From JBKPNZ01 sp046732895 (lineage in GTDB: Bacteria; Actinomycetota; Thermoleophilia; Solirubrobacterales; 70-9), in NCBI GenBank assembly GCA_046732895.1, contig JBKPNZ010000031.1:1-64000 (forward strand): DNA of 64,000 bases, given 5' to 3'. Both the position numbers and the translations under genes were made by a program. Below are positions 43,052-51,741 of the stretch, one piece after another; position 1 is the stretch's first letter; every line of letters starts with the position of its first letter. The notes beneath the pieces were generated by a model. The model was not told the origin of the DNA and ran no database searches. It worked only from the letters and a program-made list of their open reading frames with translations.

Positions 43052-45978
43052 CCCGCCGCGCTTTCGCGCGTCGCAGCCTCCAGCGCGAAGACGATGGACT
43101 CCCACTGCCGCCCCGTCGCGCGCTCGAGCCCGATCTCGCAAGTGCGGTTGCTCGAGAGGTAGGCGTCGAAGTCGCGGCCGGCGAGCTCAGACGCGGCGTC
43201 GGCCGTCGCGGAGGCGGTCAGCTCCGGGTGCAGGAACCCCCGGTCGCCGGCGAAGCCGCAGCACGTTGCGGAAGGCGGGACGAAGACCTCCTCCGCCACC
43301 GTGGAGGCCAGCGCGACCAGCCGGCGGGCGTGACCGAGGTGCCGGGCGGAGCAGGTCGGGTGAACGGCCGCCGAGCCAACCCGGCGCGGCTCGAGGGCCG
43401 GCGCCAGGCGCTCGAGCCACGCGAGCGAATCAAGCACCTCGAGCGAGCCGTGGCGCTCGGCGTCGCGCTCGCTCAACGCGCCCTCGGGCGGCTGCGCCAG
43501 CCCCTGTGTGCACGAGCTGGCGTCAATGACGACCGGCAGCGTCCCCTCGCCCGTCCACCGCCACAAGCTCTCGACCATCTTGTTGGCGGCGAATGCGGCG
43601 CCGCGGTCGTACCCCTTCGACGCCCAGGGCGTGGCGCAGCAGCGTCCCGCGACATCGGCGGGGATCCACACGGGCATCCCTGCGCGCTCGGAGAGGTGGA
43701 CCATCGCCTCCGGCAGGCTCAGCCCGTCGCCGGCCTGTGTTGAGCGCCCGAAGATGCGGTTGATGCACGCGGGCACGTAGACCGCCGCCGCGCCGGCTCG
43801 TTCCGTGGGTGGGAGCTCAGCCGAGGCAGCCGGCGGCATTGCGTCGCCCCACTCGGGGACAAGCTCGGCGCTGACCGCCTTCCGAACCGCTCGGCTCGCG
43901 CCGCGCAGCGCCCGGTCACCGGCGACGCCCGCGACGGCCTCGCCCATCCGTAGCCCGCCACGAGCGCCGCGCTCGACCCCGGCCCAGTGGCGTGCAAGCC
44001 ACAGCCCGACCCGCTCCTCGCCGGAGGTGCGCTGCCGCGCGCGAAAGCCCTTCACGAGCTTGCCGGTGTCGATCCCCAGCGGACACGCCATTGCGCAGCT
44101 GCCGTCCGCGGCGCAGGTTTCCAGACCGTCGTATTCGTACTCGCGCAGGAGCGTCTCGCGCAGCGGCGAGCCCTCGGGCTGGCGGGCGATCTCGCGCCGG
44201 ACAACGATCCGCTGCCGCGGCGTCGTCGTCAGCCAGCGGCTCGGACAGACCGGCTCACAGAACCCGCACTCGACGCACGTGTCGGCCTCGTCCTCGATCT
44301 TCGGGTTCGATCGCAGGTTGCGCAGGTGGATCCCGGGATCCCGGTTGAGGACAACCCCCGGGGCCAGCACGCCGTCGGGATCCGCGAGCGCCTTGACCCG
44401 CCACATCATCGCCGTCGCCTTAGCGCCCCACTCCCGCTCGACGTAAGGCGCCATGTTGATGCCGGTTCCGTGCTCGGCCTTGAGCGAGCCGTCGTACTTG
44501 TCCAACACGAGGTCGACCAACCCGCTCATGAACGCCTCGTATCGATCGCGGTCGGCCTGCTCGGAGAACTTCGGCGTGAGCATGAAGTGCAGGTTCCCCG
44601 CCGATGCGTGGCCGGCCACGCCCGGCAGGAATCCGTGCTCGCCGAGCAGCGCCGAGATGTCCTTCGCCGACTCGGCGATCCGCTCGGGCGGGACGCAGAC
44701 ATCCTCGATGATCAGCGAGGTCCCCTGGGGGCGAAGGCGCCCGACGATGCCGTGCATCCCTTCGCGAACGCGCCAGTAGACCTCGGTCAGCTCCTCGTCA
44801 CGGGTGAACTCGGGCCCCCGCAGGAACTCACGTTTACCGAGGGCTTCCTTCGCCCGGGCTTCGAGCGTGTCGAGCTCCGAGGGATCGTCCGAGCGCAGCT
44901 CGACCAGGAGCGCCGCGGATGTGGGCGGCAGCTCCTTCCAGCGCTCGGGCGTTCCCGGAATCGAGTTCGAGGCGACGATCAGCGCCGGCGCGACCATCAG
45001 CTCGACCGCGCTCGCACCCGCCGCCACGAGATCGGGCACGGGGTCGCAGGCGGCATCGATGTCCTCGAAGTGGATCCACGTGGTGCTCGTGCGCGGCCGT
45101 AGCGGCACCGTGTCGAACACGGCCTCGGCCGTGAACGCCAGGGTGCCCTCGGATCCGACGAGCAGGCGCCTGAAGATCTCGAGCGGCGAGTCCGCGTCGA
45201 GAAACGCGCACAGGCGGTAGCCGGTGGTGTTCTTGATCTCGAACTTGCGGCGCACGCGCTCGGCCAGCTCCGCGTCGCCGCGCAGCTCGTCGCGGATCTG
45301 CTCGAGCCCTCGCGCGAGATCGGGCTCGGCCGCAGCGAAGTGACTCTCCGCGTCCGGGGCACCGGTGTCGATGACCGTGCCCGACGGCAGCACGAAAGTC
45401 AGCGCGCGGACGGTCCGGTAGGAGTCGTGAACGACGCCGCAGCGCATCCCGCCCGAGTTGTTGGCGACCACGCCGCCCACGGTCGCGAAGTCGGTCGAGG
45501 CCGGGTCCGGGCCGAGCTTCCGCCCGGCCGGAGCCAGGACACGATTCACGTGCCCCAGCGACGTCCCCGGCTTCACGCGCACGACGGCTCCGCCCTCCTT
45601 CACCGTGACACCGCGGAAGTTGCGGCGCACGTCGACGAGGATGCCGTCGCCCTGCGATTGCCCGTTGAGGCTCGTCCCGGCAGCGCGCAAGGTCACCGGG
45701 ATCCCCCGGCGCCGGCCGAAGTCCAGGACGGCTGCGACGTCGGCCGCGTCGCGAGCCATCACGACCGCCTTGGGAATCAGTCGGTAGGGACTCGCGTCGG
45801 ACGCGTAGCGAACGAGGTCGATCGCACGGCCGAGCACTCGCTCGGGGCCCAGCAGAGCCTCGAGCTCCGAGCGCAGCGGCTGCGGGGTCCCGGCGGCGGT
45901 GGAGTCTGGAGCCCGGTCGTCGGCGGGCTCGGCGGCAGCGGGCGCGATCCGGGTCGGATCGGCCTCGAGCAGCGCCAT
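43048..45978 (-). CDS. FAD-linked / Fe-S 2-hydroxyacid dehydrogenase (YdiJ-like fusion)
   Basis: This 976-aa respiratory-type dehydrogenase is predicted to oxidise a D-2-hydroxyacid to a 2-oxoacid. A VAO-type FAD domain (about 40-270, with RAAGTSLNGQ and GGVVANNSGG) is followed by the FAD-oxidase C domain to about 520. Two 4Fe-4S clusters follow (CVECGFCEPVC and CAADGSCAMACP). GlpC/HdrB-type CCG domains come next (CCATPWASKG; CCGFAGDRGF). ATG 45978 is 2 nt past the stop of the 2-oxoacid decarboxylase, so the two work together: hydroxyacid to oxoacid to aldehyde. Substrate unknown; mandelate-like acids are one option. Confidence 0.88.
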   Translation of the reverse strand: MALLEADPTRIAPAAAEPADDRAPDSTAAGTPQPLRSELEALLGPERVLGRAIDLVRYASDASPYRLIPKAVVMARDAADVAAVLDFGRRRGIPVTLRAAGTSLNGQSQGDGILVDVRRNFRGVTVKEGGAVVRVKPGTSLGHVNRVLAPAGRKLGPDPASTDFATVGGVVANNSGGMRCGVVHDSYRTVRALTFVLPSGTVIDTGAPDAESHFAAAEPDLARGLEQIRDELRGDAELAERVRRKFEIKNTTGYRLCAFLDADSPLEIFRRLLVGSEGTLAFTAEAVFDTVPLRPRTSTTWIHFEDIDAACDPVPDLVAAGASAVELMVAPALIVASNSIPGTPERWKELPPTSAALLVELRSDDPSELDTLEARAKEALGKREFLRGPEFTRDEELTEVYWRVREGMHGIVGRLRPQGTSLIIEDVCVPPERIAESAKDISALLGEHGFLPGVAGHASAGNLHFMLTPKFSEQADRDRYEAFMSGLVDLVLDKYDGSLKAEHGTGINMAPYVEREWGAKATAMMWRVKALADPDGVLAPGVVLNRDPGIHLRNLRSNPKIEDEADTCVECGFCEPVCPSRWLTTTPRQRIVVRREIARQPEGSPLRETLLREYEYDGLETCAADGSCAMACPLGIDTGKLVKGFRARQRTSGEERVGLWLARHWAGVERGARGGLRMGEAVAGVAGDRALRGASRAVRKAVSAELVPEWGDAMPPAASAELPPTERAGAAAVYVPACINRIFGRSTQAGDGLSLPEAMVHLSERAGMPVWIPADVAGRCCATPWASKGYDRGAAFAANKMVESLWRWTGEGTLPVVIDASSCTQGLAQPPEGALSERDAERHGSLEVLDSLAWLERLAPALEPRRVGSAAVHPTCSARHLGHARRLVALASTVAEEVFVPPSATCCGFAGDRGFLHPELTASATADAASELAGRDFDAYLSSNRTCEIGLERATGRQWESIVFALEAATRESAAG

Positions 45979-45980
45979 CC

Positions 45981-47579
45981 CTAAGCCAGCGCCATGCCCG
46001 GGGCTACCGGAACCTCGACCAGCTCCGGCTCGGTCGAGGCGATGGCCGCCCCCAGCATCTCCCGCAGCTCGTCGGCGCCCGTCGCCCGGTGGGCCCTCAC
46101 GCCGTAGGCCTCGGCGATCGCCGGACAGTCGAGCGCGGGCAGGTCGAGGCCCGGCGCGCCGGTGACGCTCTCGATCTCCGCGAACCATTTGAGGATCGCG
46201 TACTCCGAGTTCCGCAGGACGAGGAAGGTGACCGGCACCGAGTACGCGGCCGCGCTCCACAGCGCGGTGATCGCGTACTGGGCCGAACCCTCCCCCACGA
46301 CGCACACGACCGGCCGGTCCGGCTGCGCCAGCTGCACGCCCACTGCCGCCGCCAGGCCGAAGCCGAGGCCTCCGCCCGCCCCGAAGAAGTAGCTGCCCGG
46401 CCGCGAGAGCCGCAGCTGATTGCGAAGGGCCAGGGTCGACGACGGCGACTCGAGCACAACGATGCCGTCTTCGGGGAAGACCTCGGCGAGCGCGCCGTGG
46501 GCCGTGGAGGGGTTCAGCGGATCGGACTCCGGCGCGGGCTCCGGATCCGGCCGCCTCGGCGGCTCGTCGCGGCTCGACTCTCCGGCCGCCTCGACGAGCG
46601 CCTCGAGCGTCAGGCGCACGTCGGCGACGATCGCGTCCCCGAAGGGAGCGCGGGCCGCCTCGTCCGGATCGCTCGTGATGGACACGAGCTCGGTGCCCTC
46701 GGGGAGCGCCGGTCCTGGGATGTACGGGTAGTACGGAAAAACGGAAGAGCCGGCGACGACCACGAGGTCATAGCCCTCGAGCGCCTGGCCGAGCGGGCTG
46801 ATGGCGGGCGGGAGGATCGCAAGGAAGTTTGCGTGGCCCTCGGGGAAGCCGATGCGTCCGCCCCCCGGTGCAGGGGTTGCACACACCGGGAGGCGCTGTC
46901 GCTCGGAGAGGGCGATCGCCGCGTCCCACGCACCCGACGCATCGATGTCCGGGCCCGCGACGAAAAGCGGATTGGCGGCAGCGTTCAGCCGCTCCGCGAG
47001 CCGCGACACGAGCGCCGGGTCAGCGCCAGCGGCGGCGGTCACCGAGCGGGAGGTCGCGCGCGCGACGTCGCCCTCGTCGGCCTCCACCCCCCAGTCGTCC
47101 ATCGGGAGCGAGACGAAGGCGGGTCCGCGCGGGGGCAGCGAGGCGCGGTGGATCCCCTGGGCGAGCGCTGCCGGGACGTCACCGGCGCGCGGCGGCTCGA
47201 AGCTCCACTTCACGAACGGATGGGGAACGCGCGTGGCGTCGCGGTTGGTGAGGTTGGCCTGCATCGTCACCTGCGCCCGCACCTGCTGGCCCGCGGTGAC
47301 GAGCAGCGGCGAGTGATTCGCCTGGGCGTTGAAGATCGCTCCCATCCCGTTGCCCACTCCGGGAGCCGTGTGGAGGTTGACGTGGGCCGGCCGTCCCGAT
47401 GCCTGGGCGTAGCCGTCCGCCATGCCCACGGCCACCGCCTCCTGCAACCCGAGGACGTAGCGGAAGTCGTCTGGGAACTCGGCGAGCATCGGCAGCTCGG
47501 TCGAGCCGGGGTTGCCGAAGATCGTGGTCATTCCGTGCGCGCGGAAGAGATCGAAGGCGGCCTCGCGGACGGTGCTCAC
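45981..47579 (-). CDS. ThDP-dependent 2-oxoacid decarboxylase (benzoylformate decarboxylase-like)
   Basis: This 532-aa ThDP enzyme matches MdlC in its N-terminal GNPGSTELPML, GLQEAVAVGMADGYA (glutamate that activates ThDP) and NLHTAPGVGNGMG (His equivalent to H70). The ThDP motif reads GEGSAQY...N. The second catalytic histidine of MdlC (H281, in an RYHQY context) is replaced here: the sequence reads PYYPYIPG. Specificity is therefore uncertain. GTG 47579 is preferred over GTG 47588 because TAGGGT ends 7 nt before it. It is the first gene of the operon with the FAD/Fe-S dehydrogenase. Confidence 0.85.
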   Translation of the reverse strand: MSTVREAAFDLFRAHGMTTIFGNPGSTELPMLAEFPDDFRYVLGLQEAVAVGMADGYAQASGRPAHVNLHTAPGVGNGMGAIFNAQANHSPLLVTAGQQVRAQVTMQANLTNRDATRVPHPFVKWSFEPPRAGDVPAALAQGIHRASLPPRGPAFVSLPMDDWGVEADEGDVARATSRSVTAAAGADPALVSRLAERLNAAANPLFVAGPDIDASGAWDAAIALSERQRLPVCATPAPGGGRIGFPEGHANFLAILPPAISPLGQALEGYDLVVVAGSSVFPYYPYIPGPALPEGTELVSITSDPDEAARAPFGDAIVADVRLTLEALVEAAGESSRDEPPRRPDPEPAPESDPLNPSTAHGALAEVFPEDGIVVLESPSSTLALRNQLRLSRPGSYFFGAGGGLGFGLAAAVGVQLAQPDRPVVCVVGEGSAQYAITALWSAAAYSVPVTFLVLRNSEYAILKWFAEIESVTGAPGLDLPALDCPAIAEAYGVRAHRATGADELREMLGAAIASTEPELVEVPVAPGMALA

Positions 47580-47675
47580 GCGCGGCACCCTATCTGCCGT
47601 TCGCCCGGTGCTCGATCCCGCGGCAGGGGTGCAAGCCGCTGCCGGTGCCGAAGCTGCTGCGGGGCGGCTGAACGC

Positions 47676-48413
47676 CTAGGCGGCGGCGATGCCTGTGATC
47701 GACGCGTGCAGCGTCCCCTCCGCCGAGGTGATCCACAGCGCGCCGTTCGAGCTCAGCACGACCGCCGGCCCCGCCAGAGCCGGCTCGCGGAACTCGATCT
47801 CGACGTCGAGCGAGCCGGGTTCCGGTGCGCCGGCCATGAGCTCCTCGGCGACCTCCCAGTAGGCCGCGTTGTTGACGTGCTCGGCGACATCCAGGTCGGC
47901 GGCCCGGAAGCCCCACCCGCGCCGGTCGGCGTTCGCAGGAGGCGAGCCGTGGCGGAGCCGGGTCCGCGCCCGCCGGCCGTCCGCGCTCGTGGCGTAGAAG
48001 GCGTCGAACTCGGGGGCGAGGCGCTTCGGCCGGCCGGAGTCGTTGTCGAGGAACACCCACGTGGCGACCGCCTCGATTCTCCCCTCCTCGCTCGTGAGCG
48101 AGGTCCGGCGCTCGGCGGCAAGCGGGCTTGCGGCGCTGCACCAAGTGTCGAGCACGAGGCTCTCGCCGAGGCGCGGGAACGACTCGATGCTCATGCGGAG
48201 CTTCCGGACCACCCATGAGCCGCGGTCCTCGAGCCCCGCGTCGACCACGTCCAGGTAGGCCACGTCCTGAAGCCAGCGGGCGATGGCGTCGAGGCGCGCC
48301 CGGCCAGTGATAGTCGTGTCCGAGAGGCCAACGTTGGCGCGGTGGGTGAAGACGCGGCCGGCTTTCGGCCGCGGGACCAGAGCGTCGCGGGCTTCCCTGT
48401 CTCGGACGGGCAC
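47676..48413 (-). CDS. Acyl-ACP thioesterase family protein
   Basis: This 245-aa double-hotdog protein is expected to release fatty acid from acyl-ACP or acyl-CoA. The first hotdog has THRANVGLSDTTITGRARLD and WVVRKLRMSIESFPRLGE. The second has the catalytic-type LDVAEHVNNAAYWEVAEE (His and Asn) near 178-195. GTG 48413 gives a normal length, but the start codon lies inside the terminal arm of R1d, so the true start and promoter are uncertain. The 96-bp gap to the decarboxylase gene holds only weak GC stems. Confidence 0.8.
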   Translation of the reverse strand: MPVRDREARDALVPRPKAGRVFTHRANVGLSDTTITGRARLDAIARWLQDVAYLDVVDAGLEDRGSWVVRKLRMSIESFPRLGESLVLDTWCSAASPLAAERRTSLTSEEGRIEAVATWVFLDNDSGRPKRLAPEFDAFYATSADGRRARTRLRHGSPPANADRRGWGFRAADLDVAEHVNNAAYWEVAEELMAGAPEPGSLDVEIEFREPALAGPAVVLSSNGALWITSAEGTLHASITGIAAA

Positions 48414-48506
48414 GTAGGGGAAGCTACCGAGCGTCGGTCGGGCGCTGTCGCCTCTTTTGTTGCTCCTGGCAGCAACATCGACGACAGCAACCTCGGCCCT
48501 TATCCC
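48408..48506. repeat. R1d: nested inverted-repeat element overlapping a start codon
   Basis: Ends GGGCACGTAGGGG (48408-48420) and CCCTTATCCC (48497-48506) pair imperfectly. CCGAG/CTCGG lies just inside. GCTGTCG (48444-48450) pairs with CGACAGC (48482-48488) and encloses GTTGCT/AGCAAC (48459-48476) with loop CCTGGC. Read on the minus strand this is R1a again, with TGCCAGGAGCA and the GCTGTC/GACAGC arms. The left end contains the thioesterase GTG. Confidence 0.7.
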
Positions 48507-48557
48507 GGAAAGTGATAAAAGGCACGCGGGGGAACGGGGTGCAAAAAGGAGAGGCGG

Positions 48558-51500
48558 ATGCAGAAGGCAGGGGTGCTGGGGGGCAGGTACCGGTGGTTCG
48601 TGATCGCGGCGCTGGTGGTCATCGGCGCTCTGGCCGTCTTCCTCATCGCCCGCGGCTCCGAGGAGTCCGAGGGCGAGTCCGGAGAACCGGCCGGCGAGGA
48701 GCTTCCGTTCGGCGACGCCGCGCCGTTCGCCGGCTACGACGCGCTCCGTGAGTCCGCGCACGAGGGCGAGGAGCTCCACCAGACGACCTTCGAGGCTGGC
48801 CAGGGCGGCGAGGCGAACCGCGAGGGCCCATCCAACCCGGCAACCGAGGCGGTCGACAACCGTGCCTACCCGCGCTCGTATGTGAGCGACCGCCGCGCCC
48901 GCGCCGAGGCCCACGCCTTCAACAAGATTCCGGTCGCCGCTCCGCAGGCGAAGGCCGCCGGGAGCTGGAAGGCGCTCGGCCCGGTCACGCCCAACGTGAA
49001 CGGCATCGACTCGCAGTTCTTCGACCCACAGACCCTCACCGGCCCGGCGACGCTCGAATCCGGGCGCGTGACCGCGCTGGCGATCGACCCCGACTGCACC
49101 ACGGGCGACTGCCGCATGTGGGTCGCCGCGGCAGGCGGTGGCGTCTGGCGCACGAACGATGCGCTCGCCGACGATGTCCAGTGGATCGCACCGCCGGACG
49201 ACCTCCCGACGAACTCATTCGGGTCGCTCTACTACGACGCCGGCACGGACACGATTTACGCGGGGTCCGGCGAGCCGAACGGCTCGGGCGACTCCGAGGC
49301 GGGCCTGGGCCTGTTCAAGTCGACCGACTCGGGCGCCAGCTGGAGCCTCGTCCCCGGCAGCGCCGACGTAGCGACCGATCGTTCGATCGGCGCGATCGTC
49401 GTCGACCCCAACGACGCGAACACCATCTACATCGGCACCGACGTCGCCCGGCACGGCTCCTCATCGGTGAACGGCGGTCGGCGTACGCCGCCGGACGCGC
49501 CGCAGCTCGGCGTCTACCGCTCCACCGACGGCGGCCAGAACTTCGACCTCGAGACGGACCTCTCGGACAAGACACCGCAGAACCCGAGCCCGCCGAAGTT
49601 CGGCGCCGACTGGTTCCAGGGCGGCATCAACAAGCTGGAGCTCGACCCGAACGACGACGGCACGCTCTATGCCGCCGTCCAGGGGTACGGCATCTGGCGA
49701 GCCGACCAGGGCGACGCGTCGCCGACCTGGGAGCAGGTCTTCCACACGATGAACCAGACGAACTTCGAGGATGAGGAGAACCCGGGCGACACGTTCGGCG
49801 ACCGGACCGAGTTCGACATGGTCGACCACGGTGGCGACACCCGCATGTACGTCGGCGACGCCTCCGATGACTGGGCGACGGACGACGACGACGAGACGCC
49901 CGCCCCGCAGGCGTGGCGCCACGACGACGTCGCCTCGATCGCCGGCTCGCCCGATGGCACGCTCGACAACGACGCTCAGGCCTGGAAGCTCCTGTCCTCA
50001 GACGAGAACGGGACGAATGGGTTCGCGGTCTACAACTACTGCCAGAACGGCCAGTGCGGATACGACTCGTTCGTCGTCCACCCGCAGGGTGCCGATGACG
50101 ACACCGTCTGGTACGGCGGCTCGATGAACTACGACGAGCTGCCCGCCTACGACCAGTTCGGCACCGGGGCACCGCCGCGCTCGAACGGGCGCGCCGTGGT
50201 GCGCTCGACGAACGCCGGGCAGTCGACGCTCGACGACATCACCTGGCAGGACATGACGGCGATCCTGAGCGATCCAAGCGAGCCGTGGGGTGTCGAGGTG
50301 GGCATCCATCCCGACCTCCACGCTGCGGTCTTCGCCGACAACGGCGATACGGCCTTCATCGGCTCCGACGGCGGCGTCGTGCGCATCGACGTGTCCGACC
50401 CGCAGGATCAGTCGGACTCGTGCGACGCCCGCGAGTGGAACTACGACGACTCGGATCCGATGGCGGATCCGGTGCCGCTGGAGCCCGACGACCTGTTCGA
50501 CTGCAGGGAGCTCCTCGCCGGCGTCCCGACGTCGATCACGCCGCTGAACGACGGGCTGAACACGATCCAGTTCCAGTCGTTCTCGGTGAACCCGGAGGAT
50601 CAGCGCAACAGCCTGCTGGGCGGCACTCAGGACAACGGGACCTGGACCTTCGACGGCTCCCAGCCGCAGGCCGACCAGTGGGAGGAGTCGATCGGCGGCG
50701 ATGGGGCCCAGTCCGGGTTCGACGTCGGCGATACGCAGATCCGCTACCACAACTACTACGACGCCACACCCGAGGTGAACTTCCACGGCTCGGATCCCGC
50801 GACGTGGCTCAACATCTACGACCCGCTCCAGGAGACGGACGAGGCACGCTCGTTCTACACGCCGTTCAACGTGGACCCGAACGTCGCAGGGCGGGCGTTC
50901 ACCGGACTCGAGCACGTGTGGCGCACCGACAACTCAGGTGGCGACGAGCAGGAGCTGATCGACAACGGCTGCCTGGCCTACCAGCTCGATCCGTTCCGTG
51001 AGCAGCCTTGCGGCGAGTGGGAGCCGCTGGGCGGCAACCTCACCTCGACCGCGTTCGGGCAGAGCCGCGCGGGCGACTACGTCGTGGCGACGGAGCGGGC
51101 GCCCAGCGACGACGGCACGCTGTGGGCCGCAACCCGGACGGGACGGGTGTTCATCGCGAAGAACGCCGACGACACCCCGGGCTCGGTGACGTTCCGGCGG
51201 CTCGACCGGCCGAAGACGCCGGGGCGTTTCGTGTCAGGGATCGCGATCGACCCCGAGAACCCGAACCACGCCTGGATCTCCTACTCGGGCTACTCGGCCT
51301 ACACGCCGAAGGCACCGGGCCACGTGTTCGAGGTGACCTACGACCGCAAGACGCATAAGGCTAAGTTCACGGACCTGTCGCATAACTTCGGCGACCAGCC
51401 GGCGACCGGGATCGCCTTCGTGCCGAAGGTCGTCGGCTGCGCCAGCAGTGGCGGCTGCACGAGTCAGGGTGACCTGTACGCAGCCACTGACTTCGGCGTA

Positions 51501-51650
51501 CTGAGGCTCGCCCAGGGTTCGGGGAAGTGGAAGCAGGCCGCAGACGGCCTGCCGTCAGTGGCGGTCTATGGCGTGCGCCTGAGCCAGAACGGGAAGCTGC
51601 TCTACGCGGCGACGCACGGTCGCGGGGGATATCGCCTGAAGTTGGGCTGA
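48558..51650 (+). CDS. Membrane-anchored beta-propeller protein (BNR/sortilin-like repeats)
   Basis: This 1030-aa surface protein has a short cytoplasmic N-terminus, one TM anchor at about 13-32 (FVIAALVVIGALAVFLIA) and an acidic spacer. About 900 residues of repeated BNR/Asp-box blades follow, such as STDSGASWSLVPGS near 255-268, STDGGQNFDL and the closing YAATHGRGGYRL. The fold resembles sialidase/xyloglucanase-type or VPS10-like propellers. No catalytic triad could be assigned, so it may bind rather than cut. ATG 48558 has AAGGAGAGG a few nt upstream. Confidence 0.8.
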   Translation: MQKAGVLGGRYRWFVIAALVVIGALAVFLIARGSEESEGESGEPAGEELPFGDAAPFAGYDALRESAHEGEELHQTTFEAGQGGEANREGPSNPATEAVDNRAYPRSYVSDRRARAEAHAFNKIPVAAPQAKAAGSWKALGPVTPNVNGIDSQFFDPQTLTGPATLESGRVTALAIDPDCTTGDCRMWVAAAGGGVWRTNDALADDVQWIAPPDDLPTNSFGSLYYDAGTDTIYAGSGEPNGSGDSEAGLGLFKSTDSGASWSLVPGSADVATDRSIGAIVVDPNDANTIYIGTDVARHGSSSVNGGRRTPPDAPQLGVYRSTDGGQNFDLETDLSDKTPQNPSPPKFGADWFQGGINKLELDPNDDGTLYAAVQGYGIWRADQGDASPTWEQVFHTMNQTNFEDEENPGDTFGDRTEFDMVDHGGDTRMYVGDASDDWATDDDDETPAPQAWRHDDVASIAGSPDGTLDNDAQAWKLLSSDENGTNGFAVYNYCQNGQCGYDSFVVHPQGADDDTVWYGGSMNYDELPAYDQFGTGAPPRSNGRAVVRSTNAGQSTLDDITWQDMTAILSDPSEPWGVEVGIHPDLHAAVFADNGDTAFIGSDGGVVRIDVSDPQDQSDSCDAREWNYDDSDPMADPVPLEPDDLFDCRELLAGVPTSITPLNDGLNTIQFQSFSVNPEDQRNSLLGGTQDNGTWTFDGSQPQADQWEESIGGDGAQSGFDVGDTQIRYHNYYDATPEVNFHGSDPATWLNIYDPLQETDEARSFYTPFNVDPNVAGRAFTGLEHVWRTDNSGGDEQELIDNGCLAYQLDPFREQPCGEWEPLGGNLTSTAFGQSRAGDYVVATERAPSDDGTLWAATRTGRVFIAKNADDTPGSVTFRRLDRPKTPGRFVSGIAIDPENPNHAWISYSGYSAYTPKAPGHVFEVTYDRKTHKAKFTDLSHNFGDQPATGIAFVPKVVGCASSGGCTSQGDLYAATDFGVLRLAQGSGKWKQAADGLPSVAVYGVRLSQNGKLLYAATHGRGGYRLKLG

Positions 51651-51741
51651 CCCGGGCCCTGCACGGCCGGACGCGCGGCCTCTGCATTCCCGCTCGCGCA
51701 CCTATGCTGGTGCACGCGGACGCTGACGAAAGGGACTTCAG

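Noticed and set aside
46089..48218. 709-aa plus-strand ORF antisense to the decarboxylase and thioesterase genes
   Set aside because: Low-complexity shadow spanning two real genes and their gap; no start signal or family motif.
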